Both the position numbers and the translations under genes were made by a program. Shown here piece by piece: positions 26,094 through 34,475 of a stretch of DNA of 64,000 bases; position 1 is the stretch's first letter; the number at the start of each line of letters is the position of its first letter. Source of the DNA: Candidatus Methanoperedens sp. (GTDB lineage Archaea; Halobacteriota; Methanosarcinia; Methanosarcinales; Methanoperedenaceae); assembly GCA_027460525.1 (NCBI GenBank), contig JAPZAS010000012.1:28564-92563 (forward strand), given 5' to 3'. A model generated the notes under the pieces. That model saw nothing but the letters and a program-made list of their open reading frames with translations, was not told where the DNA came from and ran no database searches.

Positions 26094-26765
26094 ATGCTTT
26101 CATATCCAATCAAAGCTGGCATGCCTTTGTACGGGGATACTCCTGAACCCTGTATAAAACCTCAAAGCCGGATCGCAAAGGGTTATATAAGCAATAGTTA
26201 TATGATCTCGGTTCACAATCATACGGGCACGCATGTCGATGCTCCGAACCATTTTATTGACAATGGAAAAACCATATCACAGTACTCGTTGGATGAACTC
26301 ATATTCAAAAATCCGGTGATCATCGATTGCCCGAAGGACAGCGCAACTCTGATAAATCCGGATGATCTGAGGCATGCTTCACAAAAGCTTCGAATAGGGG
26401 ATTGCCTGCTTTTGCGTACAGGGTTCGGGCGGTTCAGAGGGGAAGAAAAATATCGGACTCACAACCCAGGCATTTCACCGGAGACGATTGTATGGATTAG
26501 GAAATATTATCCAGGGGTTCGATGCATCGGTATAGATAGCATTTCAATATCTTCATTCCAGCACAGGAATGAAGGGCGGGAAGCCCACAGAGCAGCATTC
26601 ATCGAACAAAAGGGACTTGGAAAACCTTTGTTGTTGATTGAGGATATGAATATTGATATACTATCGGGCGAAAGTATCGAGATGATGATTGTACTCCCAT
26701 GGCAGATTGATGGATTAGATAGTGCACCTTGTAATATAATAGGAAGTATTAAAGATAGATTATAA
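26094..26765 (+). CDS. Cyclase family (kynurenine formamidase-like) hydrolase
   Basis: About 223 residues. The metal-binding signature of the family is HNHTGTHVDAPNHF, with His43, His47, Asp49 and His53. Other blocks are LLRTGFG, PGISPETIVWI and CIGIDSISI. Members hydrolyse amides, esters or lactones, and cyclise polyketides in some bacteria. Opening of a sugar lactone would fit the hydroxyacid chemistry of the operon; this is inference. The ATG at 26094 lies one base after the HAD stop; an upstream ATG at 26070 would overlap it. Confidence 0.78.
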   Translation: MLSYPIKAGMPLYGDTPEPCIKPQSRIAKGYISNSYMISVHNHTGTHVDAPNHFIDNGKTISQYSLDELIFKNPVIIDCPKDSATLINPDDLRHASQKLRIGDCLLLRTGFGRFRGEEKYRTHNPGISPETIVWIRKYYPGVRCIGIDSISISSFQHRNEGREAHRAAFIEQKGLGKPLLLIEDMNIDILSGESIEMMIVLPWQIDGLDSAPCNIIGSIKDRL

Positions 26766-26766
26766 T

Positions 26767-28662
26767 GTGGCAAAGATAATGGAATATATGCAAAAAGATC
26801 GTTTGGTGTTGATATTTCCTCATAAAGATACTTCAACATTAAAACACATGTTTCCTAAAGATAACTTGACTCCATGGGTATATTTGGGTCAAAATTTCTC
26901 GAAAAAACATTGCTTGGAAAAAGAATTAGGAAGTAGTTTCAGGTATGTCGATATCACAAGACTTCATGATCAAGTTGCCAGGGATTTAAGGCATGAATAC
27001 GTTCGGTGGATTGATAACCTGAATGAACAGTATGGAAATAATCTTGAATGGTGGTTTGGGTCCATTTCTTCCAGGAATCCTTACATCAGCAGTATATTTC
27101 AGTATTGCTGCTATCTGGAGATACTGGAAAGATTATGGACAGACAAGGATAAACGACCCGGGTTAATAATTGTTGAATCCGTAGGATTGGCGGAAGCGAT
27201 CCGGAAATGGTCCTCCAATAAAAACATTGAAATAAAAATTATCCAGTATAATTATGCAAGACTTAAGTCTTTTATATCCAATTCATTTTTTTTTCTCAGA
27301 TGGGGAAATTTTTTTGTTGTTCTGTTATTGCGTTGGGTAACAGCTTACACCACAAGGAAAAAATATTATTCAAACAAACATAATGAGAATCCCTCTGTAA
27401 TTGTGAGCACCTTTCTTCATGATTACTGCTTATCAGATGATGGAGCCTTTAAAGACCGTTATTTTCCTCATCTCCACGAATATTTATCAGAAAAAGGAAT
27501 GATAACTATTGTTCATCCAGTACTTTCAGGTTTCGGGTACAACTATTTTTCAATTTATAGAAAGATGCGAAAAAGCAACACTCGTTTTATTGTGCAAGAA
27601 GACTTCCTGCATTTTTCAGATTATCTATGTGCTCTCATTTATCCGTTAAAAGTTATAAGGCAGGAGATTAAACCAGTTTTATTTCATAATTTTAATATTT
27701 ACGACATATTAAAGGAAGAAAAAAAACAAAACTCGATTACCTGTGGCATGGAAGCTGTTTTAATTTACCATCTGTTTTTACGGCTGGGAAAATCAGAATT
27801 AAGTCCTAAAATAATCATTGATTGGTATGAAAACCATGTTATTGATAAGGCATTAATTATCGGTGCTCGCAAGGTGTTCCCAAAAGCAAAAATTATCGGA
27901 GCACAGATATTTGTCGCGAGTCATAATTTTATCAGCGTGTTCCCGTCCCAATCAGAAGTGGATGCGCATATTGTTCCGGATCTTTTACTTGAAACAAGCA
28001 AATATCGATGTCAGATCGCTCAATCATTTACTAAGGACATTCCCTGCAAATCTGCCGCTGCACTGAGATATTCGCATATTTTTAGTGATGAAAGTATATC
28101 GAATCAAAGTTTAGATCAAAAATCACAAAAAATCTTAGTGCTCTTGCCAGGTATCATCGATGAAGCTGTTGAATTATTGGTAACATTAAAGGAAGTACTG
28201 GAACAAACAAGTGATGAGATAATGATCAAAGGACATCCGGATTATACTCCCGAAGAATTGAGGCGTGCTTTTGGAGAAGGAGAGTGGCCGGACAGATTTG
28301 AGATTTTTAACGGTGCTCTGCCGGATGCTTTGAATAGGGCATCTGTGGTGATATCATCAAACTCAAGCTCCATGGTAGAAGCGGCAGCAAAAGGGATACC
28401 AGTTATTTTTCTTGGAAGACAAACGGTACTTAATAATAATATACTTTCCGACCTAAATATGGATATTGTGACTGAGTGCTTCTCAGTTCCCGAATTGGTT
28501 AAAGCTATTGATAAGTATCTAAATATATCTCCGAATGAAAAAATTATATACAAAGAAATGGGCAGAAAAGTGCGTGATCTTTTCTTTGAACCTGTGAATG
28601 AGGATACCTTATTGCCTTTCCTGGGGATAGAGAAGGATATAAAATGCAAACCAGAATACTGA
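26767..28662 (+). CDS. Large glycosyltransferase-like protein (capsule/KDO-transferase-like C-terminus)
   Basis: A 631-residue protein. The N-terminal half is not recognised, apart from a hydrophobic stretch near residues 170-195 that might anchor it. The C-terminal 200 residues look like a GT-B nucleotide-binding half: ILVLLPGIIDEAVELL, IKGHPDYTPEE, then ASVVISSNSSSMVEAAAKGIPVIFLG. This is reminiscent of capsule polysaccharide and CDP-glycerol or KDO transferases. It follows the CMP-sugar genes without a gap and overlaps the next gene, so it may transfer the CMP-activated sugar. GTG at 26767 is used; ATG at 26779 is possible. Confidence 0.6.
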   Translation: MAKIMEYMQKDRLVLIFPHKDTSTLKHMFPKDNLTPWVYLGQNFSKKHCLEKELGSSFRYVDITRLHDQVARDLRHEYVRWIDNLNEQYGNNLEWWFGSISSRNPYISSIFQYCCYLEILERLWTDKDKRPGLIIVESVGLAEAIRKWSSNKNIEIKIIQYNYARLKSFISNSFFFLRWGNFFVVLLLRWVTAYTTRKKYYSNKHNENPSVIVSTFLHDYCLSDDGAFKDRYFPHLHEYLSEKGMITIVHPVLSGFGYNYFSIYRKMRKSNTRFIVQEDFLHFSDYLCALIYPLKVIRQEIKPVLFHNFNIYDILKEEKKQNSITCGMEAVLIYHLFLRLGKSELSPKIIIDWYENHVIDKALIIGARKVFPKAKIIGAQIFVASHNFISVFPSQSEVDAHIVPDLLLETSKYRCQIAQSFTKDIPCKSAAALRYSHIFSDESISNQSLDQKSQKILVLLPGIIDEAVELLVTLKEVLEQTSDEIMIKGHPDYTPEELRRAFGEGEWPDRFEIFNGALPDALNRASVVISSNSSSMVEAAAKGIPVIFLGRQTVLNNNILSDLNMDIVTECFSVPELVKAIDKYLNISPNEKIIYKEMGRKVRDLFFEPVNEDTLLPFLGIEKDIKCKPEY

Positions 28663-29972
28663 ACTACGCAACGAAGATACCAGAATTTTTGAAGCTCTTA
28701 ACGTTACCCTACCAGATAGGATTTGTTAAGGGGCATTCTCATCTGAATGGGCAGCAATTGTTGGAGTTAAAAAAGACATTGAATTCTAGTGACACCGGTG
28801 GCATCGTTCGAACCTATGAGCGCCGGATGACTGATCTTATCGGCCAGGGATACGGTATTAGTTTTGCAGCGTGCAGAATGGCTTTTTTTACACTGCTCAA
28901 AGTTATGAATGTTGGGCCAGGAGATGAAGTTATCCTTCCTGGGTTCACTTGCTCTGTGATGCCGAATGCTGTTTGGCGTGTCGGTGCCACCCCGATTTTT
29001 TCAGACATTGATATCCAGACCTTTGGTTCTGGTTCCGAAGACATTGAAAAGAAGATTACATCCCGCACAAAAGTAGTTGTCGCCCAGCACTCTTTTGGGA
29101 TCCCCTGCAATATTGGTGAGATCGCTGAGCTCTGTAAGAAAAAAAAGCTCTTTTTGATAGAAGACTGCGCGATTACGCTTGATTCTTCTATAGATGGCAT
29201 AAAAGTTGGCAACTGGGGAGACGCAGCAGTATTTTCTACAGATCATAGTAAACCTTTAAATACAATAATTGGCGGTTTCCTATATACAAAAAATAGATCA
29301 TTATTTGAAAAAGCCATGAAGATTTCCGCTGACATGCCTCATCTGGAAAGAGCACATCAAGAACGCCTCTATGACCAATTTCTGTTTGAGCGGGATAATT
29401 ACACACCAGAAAAATATCCCCGTACAGTTTTTATAAATCAAGTTAAAACCATGATACGATATAGGAAACAGAAGTTCACTTTTCTTGAAGATGATTATAA
29501 AAAAGTGCCATCTCCAGGCACAGGTTATCCTTATCCATCCAAGATACCACCATTCCTGGCACAACTTGGGCTTTTTGAAATTGATCGCTGGGCAAAAGAG
29601 AAGAAGCGAAGAAAAGATTTACTGAAGCAATATTTATGTTTCGCCGAACAATCAGATATTAAAGGACATTTACCGGAAGCTTACTCCAATTCCAGTCTTG
29701 ATATCGTCCCGTTAAGGTTTGTATTCCAACATCCGGATTCGGAGAGATTATTGAAGAAAATGTCAAGGTATATTGATACGAAATGGACTTGGTTCAGAGA
29801 ACCTATTATATGCTGTCCTGATGGACCAGAAAGTCTGGGTTATTCTCTTGGAAGCTGCAGGATCGCGGAAAAAGCTTGCCAGGATATAATAAATTGGCCG
29901 TGTGATGTTCCAGAGAATTGGGACTCCAAAATTATAGAAATTTTTCGCAATGTTGTAAAATATGACGATTAA
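28644..29972 (+). CDS. DegT/DnrJ/EryC1/StrS family aminotransferase-like protein
   Basis: A 442-residue PLP enzyme of the sugar aminotransferase family. It has GPGDEVILPGFTCSVMPNAV, the cofactor Asp at 174 in LIEDCA, and the Schiff-base Lys at 203 in FSTDHSKPLN. It is longer than usual (about 370-390) owing to N- and C-terminal extensions. The start overlaps the preceding glycosyltransferase by 19 bases. It would aminate a keto sugar, but the C-terminal part differs from well-known members, so the substrate is open. Confidence 0.8.
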   Translation: MQTRILNYATKIPEFLKLLTLPYQIGFVKGHSHLNGQQLLELKKTLNSSDTGGIVRTYERRMTDLIGQGYGISFAACRMAFFTLLKVMNVGPGDEVILPGFTCSVMPNAVWRVGATPIFSDIDIQTFGSGSEDIEKKITSRTKVVVAQHSFGIPCNIGEIAELCKKKKLFLIEDCAITLDSSIDGIKVGNWGDAAVFSTDHSKPLNTIIGGFLYTKNRSLFEKAMKISADMPHLERAHQERLYDQFLFERDNYTPEKYPRTVFINQVKTMIRYRKQKFTFLEDDYKKVPSPGTGYPYPSKIPPFLAQLGLFEIDRWAKEKKRRKDLLKQYLCFAEQSDIKGHLPEAYSNSSLDIVPLRFVFQHPDSERLLKKMSRYIDTKWTWFREPIICCPDGPESLGYSLGSCRIAEKACQDIINWPCDVPENWDSKIIEIFRNVVKYDD

Positions 29973-29985
29973 GGAGCTGGATTGT

Positions 29986-30109
29986 ATGATGAGCCGTGAA
30001 TATTGGAATGATATTGAAATCAAGAAAACAAAACCATACTGGATTGGATGTATCTGATTTAAAGTTGCTTCATTTCCTCCAGGATGCATTGGGGTTTGCT
30101 CAATACTAA
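29986..30109 (+). pseudogene. Short frameshifted gene remnant
   Basis: A good ribosome site (AAGGAG, 29971-29976) precedes ATGATG at 29986. The frame runs about 19 codons (SREYWNDIEIKK) and stops at 30055. The next frame from about 30041 continues with protein-like sequence (LDVSDLKLLHFLQDALGF) to TAA at 30107. A single base change in length would join them into a small protein. I do not recognise it. It may be the end of a decayed gene between two sugar modules. Confidence 0.35.
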
Positions 30110-30146
30110 AGTTTAAATGAGTTAAGATATTTTATATATTAAAATT

Positions 30147-31265
30147 ATGCAGACAAAAAATCTCTCTCTCTTCGGCGATATTTACAGCAACAAAAAAGTC
30201 CTTATCACAGGAAACACAGGCTTCAAAGGCTCATGGCTTAGCATATGGGTTTCAATGCTTGGAGCCGATGTCTATGGCCTGTCCAATGGGATCCCTACCA
30301 CACCATCCCATTTCACCGCTGCCGGACTAAAAGATAAAATCACCTACTACGAAAAAGATATCCGGACTCTACAAGATGTTAGACAGATTATAGAAGAAGT
30401 TAAGCCGGATTTTGTTTTCCATCTGGCAGCCCAACCGTTAGTTCGTCTATCTTATAGCAATCCAGCTCTTACAATCGAGACCAATGTCATCGGGACAATG
30501 AATATTCTGGAAGCGCTTAGACAATTAGATCATCCCTGCTGTGCGGTGATGATAACCAGTGACAAATGCTATGACAATGTGGAATGGATATGGGGATACA
30601 GGGAAACCGATTCCCTTGGGGGAAAAGACCCTTACAGCGCATCAAAAGGTGCGGCTGAGCTCGTGGTCAGGACATATGCCAATTCCTTTTTCAACAGGCC
30701 GGAAAGCAAGGTAAAAGTGGCATCCGTCAGGGCAGGCAACGTCATCGGAGGGGGCGATTGGGCCATGCACCGCATCGTGCCTGACTGCATGAGGGCATGG
30801 TCGCAGGGAGAGCCTGTCAAAGTCCGAAACCTCAATGCGACACGACCCTGGCAGCATGTGCTTGAACCCCTCAGTGGCTATCTTCGTGTGGGACAGAAGC
30901 TCTCTGAAGATCCGGGACTGAACGGAGAACCATTCAATTTCGGACCCCCGGCAGACCAGAATTATACGGTCGGTGAGCTGATAGCGCAGATGCAAGAAAG
31001 CTGGCAGGGAGGAGTGGATGTGCTCCAGCCGGGCAGGGACGAAAAAGAAGCCACTCTCCTGAAGCTGTGCTGCGACAAGGCACTGCATATGCTGGGCTGG
31101 AAAGCGAACATGAATTTTCAGGAGACTGTTAAGTTCACTGTTGACTGGTATAAAACGTATTATGAGCAAAAAGAGGATGTTTTCAACATGACCTGTGACC
31201 AGATTGAGGAATATGTCAAGATGGCAAAAGACAGGAAATTGATTTGGGTGAGCGGCAATGATTGA
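30147..31265 (+). CDS. rfbG: CDP-glucose 4,6-dehydratase
   Basis: A 372-residue extended SDR. The N-terminal VLITGNTGFKGSWLSIW is diagnostic of RfbG rather than RmlB. Catalytic residues lie in TSDKCYDN and YSASK (Tyr163, Lys167). Other blocks are RAGNVIGGGDWA and RPWQHVLEPL. It converts CDP-glucose to CDP-4-keto-6-deoxyglucose. The matching cytidylyltransferase rfbF is two genes downstream. The stop overlaps the next start by eight bases. Confidence 0.92.
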   Translation: MQTKNLSLFGDIYSNKKVLITGNTGFKGSWLSIWVSMLGADVYGLSNGIPTTPSHFTAAGLKDKITYYEKDIRTLQDVRQIIEEVKPDFVFHLAAQPLVRLSYSNPALTIETNVIGTMNILEALRQLDHPCCAVMITSDKCYDNVEWIWGYRETDSLGGKDPYSASKGAAELVVRTYANSFFNRPESKVKVASVRAGNVIGGGDWAMHRIVPDCMRAWSQGEPVKVRNLNATRPWQHVLEPLSGYLRVGQKLSEDPGLNGEPFNFGPPADQNYTVGELIAQMQESWQGGVDVLQPGRDEKEATLLKLCCDKALHMLGWKANMNFQETVKFTVDWYKTYYEQKEDVFNMTCDQIEEYVKMAKDRKLIWVSGND

Positions 31266-31707
31266 AGGTGTGTTTCTAACTCCTCTCAAGATCATCCCCG
31301 GTGAAAATGGCGATGTCCTGCATGCGATAAAGGTCACAGACCCTTCATTTGCAGGATTCGGCGAGGCATATTTTTCTACTGTCAATAAAGGTGCGGTAAA
31401 GGCATGGAAGCGCCACCGAAAAATGATGCTCAATCTGATAGTTCCGGTCGGTGAGATAAAATTTGTCCTATATGATGATAGGCAGGACTCTTCGACATGC
31501 GGAAATATCTCTGAAATAATTCTTTCCCGCAGCAATTACCAGCGTTTGACCGTCCCACCGATGATCTGGATGGGGTTCAAAGGGCTGGGGAAGGGATTAA
31601 ATATGCTCTTGAACGTATCGAACATACCACATGACCCGGATGAAGTCGATCGACGGGATGCTTTCGAAAATTATATTGGTTATGACTGGGAGAAGGATAA
31701 TACATGA
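31258..31707 (+). CDS. dTDP-4-dehydrorhamnose 3,5-epimerase-like cupin protein
   Basis: A 149-residue cupin with the epimerase-family layout: GEAYFSTVNKGAVKAWKRH, LNLIVPVGEIKFVLYDDR and PPMIWMGFKGL. It is shorter than the RfbC at 218, and the usual LRGxH box is replaced by KAWKRH, whose His may be catalytic. Embedded between rfbG and rfbF, it probably epimerises CDP-4-keto-6-deoxyglucose at one or two carbons. It overlaps both neighbours. Confidence 0.75.
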   Translation: MIEGVFLTPLKIIPGENGDVLHAIKVTDPSFAGFGEAYFSTVNKGAVKAWKRHRKMMLNLIVPVGEIKFVLYDDRQDSSTCGNISEIILSRSNYQRLTVPPMIWMGFKGLGKGLNMLLNVSNIPHDPDEVDRRDAFENYIGYDWEKDNT

Positions 31708-32477
31708 AAACAATAATCCTCGCAGGTGGATTGGGCACCCGTCTATCAGAGTACACAGATCTTGTGCCAAAGCCTATGGTGGAGATTGGAGGGCAGCCGA
31801 TACTGTGGCACATCATGAACATCTATGCGCATTACGGATACAAGGATTTCATGGTGGCTCTTGGCTACAAGGGTGAAGTGATCAAGGACTATTTCCTGAA
31901 TTACTATTCGCTAAAGTCTGACTTCACTATCGACCTTTCCAATGGGAATGCAAATTATCATCGGAAAAAGACCGTGGACTGGAAAGTCACCCTTGTGGAC
32001 ACGGGCTCAAGTTCAATGACCGGAGGGCGTGTAAAGCGCCTTCAGGAATACATCGGGGATGAGACCTTTATGCTCACATACGGTGACGGGGTGGCAAATA
32101 TTGACATCACAAAATTGGTCGAATTCCACAGGAAACACGGTAAGATAGCAACCATCACGGCTGTGCACCCGGCAGCCCGGTTCGGGGAACTTGTCATTTC
32201 CAAAGACCAGAGCGTGCAGTCCTTCAAGGAAAAGCCGCAGACTGCACAGGGCTGGATCAACGGTGGCTTTTTCGTGCTGGAGCCCGAGTTCCTTGACCTG
32301 ATAGAGGGAGATGCCACAGTCCTGGAGGAGGAACCGCTGGAACGCGCAGCGCGGTCAGGGGAGCTAAAAGCATTTCTGAATGATGGGTTCTGGCAGTGCA
32401 TGGATACCGTGCGGGATAAGAACGTATTGGAAGAACTGTGGCAGACAGGAAAAGCACGATGGAAAGTGTGGGAATGA
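31704..32477 (+). CDS. rfbF: Glucose-1-phosphate cytidylyltransferase
   Basis: A 257-residue nucleotidyltransferase. The opening TIILAGGLGTRLSEYTDLVPKP, then GGQPILWHIMNIYAHYG and YGDGVANID, are the RfbF signature. The C-terminal block DGFWQCMDTVRDK is also specific. It makes CDP-glucose for RfbG. It overlaps the preceding gene by four bases and the following by four, so the four genes are translationally coupled. Confidence 0.93.
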   Translation: MKTIILAGGLGTRLSEYTDLVPKPMVEIGGQPILWHIMNIYAHYGYKDFMVALGYKGEVIKDYFLNYYSLKSDFTIDLSNGNANYHRKKTVDWKVTLVDTGSSSMTGGRVKRLQEYIGDETFMLTYGDGVANIDITKLVEFHRKHGKIATITAVHPAARFGELVISKDQSVQSFKEKPQTAQGWINGGFFVLEPEFLDLIEGDATVLEEEPLERAARSGELKAFLNDGFWQCMDTVRDKNVLEELWQTGKARWKVWE

Positions 32478-33598
32478 TGGACAAGGTCATTCGCTTATCA
32501 AAATCCGTAATAGGCGAAGCTGAGAAAAAAGCCGTGATGGGTGTGCTTGACCGGGAGTATCTGGGCATGGGAAAAGAGGTGCAGGAATTCGAGAACGTGC
32601 TGCATGATTTCCTGGGGCGACCGACTGTGTGCGTGAACACTGGTACTGCTGCCCTGCATCTGGCGCTTCAAGCTCTCGGTATTGGTCCCGGTGATGAGGT
32701 GCTGGTGCAGTCCCTCACCTATGTGGCATCATTCCAGGCAATATCAGCCACGGGCGCAACACCTGTTCCTTGCGAGGTAGATCCGGATACGCTCACGCTG
32801 GACGTGAATGATGCTAGGAAGCGCCTGACAGAAAGAACTAAGGCTGTAATGCCGGTACATTATGCCGGAGGTATGGGTGCTCTGGATGAGATATATGAAT
32901 TCGCAAAAGAAAGCGGACTGCGTGTCGTTGAGGATGCTTGCCATGCCTTCGGCGGCTGCTACAAGGGAAAGAAAGTAGGGAGCTTCGGAGACATACCATG
33001 CTTCAGCTTTGACGGTATCAAGAACATCACCTGTGGGGAAGGCGGTGCGATCGTTACAGACGATGAGACAGTCCTTCAAAAGGTCCGCGATGCAAGGCTT
33101 CTGGGTGTCAATAAGGATACGGAAAAGAGGTATAAAGGCGAGAGAAGCTGGGATTTTGATGTTAGCCGGCAGGGATGGCGCTACCATATGAGTAATATCA
33201 TGGCAGCCATTGGGATTGAGCAGTTTAAAAGACTTCCGGAATTTGCTACCCGGCGAAGGCTGCTTGCAAAACGGTACCATAAAAACCTGGGCTCCGTGGA
33301 TTCGATAGAATTACTAAAGCAAGACTTGAGTTCGATTGTTCCTCATATCTTCGTTATAAAATTAAAATTCGGAAATCGTGAAAAAATTAGAAAAAAAATG
33401 CTTGAGCGAGCTATTGAGACTGGAGTTCATTATCAACCAAATCATACTTTGAGTTTTTATAAAGCGAGTAGAGAAGTCTCTCTTCCTGTCACAGATGAGA
33501 TATCCCCAAGATTATTAACCCTTCCCCTCCACGCTGATCTTGAAGTTTCAGATATTGATTATATATGTGATCAGCTCATCGAATGTTGTAATTTATGA
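32474..33598 (+). CDS. DegT/DnrJ/EryC1/StrS aminotransferase
   Basis: A 374-residue PLP-dependent sugar aminotransferase. It has VNTGTAALHLAL, VEDACHAFGG (Asp154) and the Schiff-base Lys183 in FSFDGIKNIT. RfbH, the usual partner of RfbF and RfbG, has His at that place and an iron-sulfur cluster; this protein has Lys and so is an aminotransferase, not a 3-dehydratase. The likely product is a CDP-amino-dideoxyhexose. The first ATG at 32474 overlaps the rfbF stop. From about 33300 base composition becomes more AT-rich, so a recombination point within the gene is possible. Confidence 0.85.
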   Translation: MMDKVIRLSKSVIGEAEKKAVMGVLDREYLGMGKEVQEFENVLHDFLGRPTVCVNTGTAALHLALQALGIGPGDEVLVQSLTYVASFQAISATGATPVPCEVDPDTLTLDVNDARKRLTERTKAVMPVHYAGGMGALDEIYEFAKESGLRVVEDACHAFGGCYKGKKVGSFGDIPCFSFDGIKNITCGEGGAIVTDDETVLQKVRDARLLGVNKDTEKRYKGERSWDFDVSRQGWRYHMSNIMAAIGIEQFKRLPEFATRRRLLAKRYHKNLGSVDSIELLKQDLSSIVPHIFVIKLKFGNREKIRKKMLERAIETGVHYQPNHTLSFYKASREVSLPVTDEISPRLLTLPLHADLEVSDIDYICDQLIECCNL

Positions 33599-34449
33599 CT
33601 GCATCCACAGATCCTAAAGTAAGTGTAATTATGAACTGCCACAACTGCAGCAAGTATCTTCGTGAGGCACTGGATAGTATTTACCAGCAGACTTTCAGGG
33701 ATTACGAAATTATTTTTTGGGATAATAAATCAATTGACAATAGTGCAGATATTGCACTAAGCTATGGAAAGCCTCTTAGATACTTCAGGGGAGAGGATTT
33801 CTTGCCATTGGGAGCTGCACGTAACTTAGCCATCGAAAAGGCAAAAGGTGAATATATTGCTTTTCTTGACTGTGATGACGTCTGGCTGCCAGAAAATTTA
33901 GAGAAACTGGTTAGACTTCTGGATTCGAACAGAAAGTTGGGATTGGTTTATTCCGATAGTTACATAACCGATAAGAAAGGTTTAAGACAGAAAACTTGCT
34001 TTAATATTTTAAGACCTTTTAAAGGAAATGTTTTCAATGAGTTATTTCTTGATAATTTTATCCCCTTATTGACTGTAATGGTCAGGAAGAACATACTTTA
34101 TAGAGTTGGTATATTCAACCCAATATACGAAATAAATGAGGAATATGATTTGTGGCTGAGGATAGCTGAAAATCATCCCGTTGATTTCATTGAGCAGCCT
34201 CTGGCAAAATATAGAATTCATACTGGAAACGTAGGTAAAAATGTTGAAGCGTATGTTAATGAATCTTTTCAAATAATGGAATATTGGCTGAATAAAAAAC
34301 CTGGGCTTAAAAACGAATTGAAAGGTAAAATTAAACTCAAAAAATTACGGTTATATTCTAAGTTAATGAGGTATTATATTAATAAACATGAAAATAAAAA
34401 AGCAATAATAGCACTTATAAACTCTCTAAGGTCACCTTTGCATAACTAA
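33595..34449 (+). CDS. Family 2 glycosyltransferase
   Basis: A 284-residue GT2 enzyme: VSVIMNCHNCSKYLREALDSI at the N-terminus, IIFWDNKSIDNS and the metal-binding block YIAFLDCDDVWLP. The C-terminal block YDLWLRIAENHPVDF is typical of the family. It overlaps the aminotransferase stop by four bases (ATGA), so it belongs to the CDP-sugar operon and may transfer that sugar. Confidence 0.87.
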   Translation: MTASTDPKVSVIMNCHNCSKYLREALDSIYQQTFRDYEIIFWDNKSIDNSADIALSYGKPLRYFRGEDFLPLGAARNLAIEKAKGEYIAFLDCDDVWLPENLEKLVRLLDSNRKLGLVYSDSYITDKKGLRQKTCFNILRPFKGNVFNELFLDNFIPLLTVMVRKNILYRVGIFNPIYEINEEYDLWLRIAENHPVDFIEQPLAKYRIHTGNVGKNVEAYVNESFQIMEYWLNKKPGLKNELKGKIKLKKLRLYSKLMRYYINKHENKKAIIALINSLRSPLHN

Positions 34450-34475
34450 TCATAATACCACTTAACCGAATAGAT

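Noticed and set aside
30642..31535. A 297-codon minus-strand open frame
   Set aside because: It lies fully opposite rfbG and the cupin epimerase gene, both of which carry diagnostic motifs. The minus translation shows no family pattern.
32474..33598. DegT protein as RfbH (CDP-6-deoxyglucose 3-dehydratase)
   Set aside because: RfbH has His in place of the Schiff-base Lys and cysteines for an iron-sulfur cluster. Lys183 is present here and the cysteine pattern is missing.
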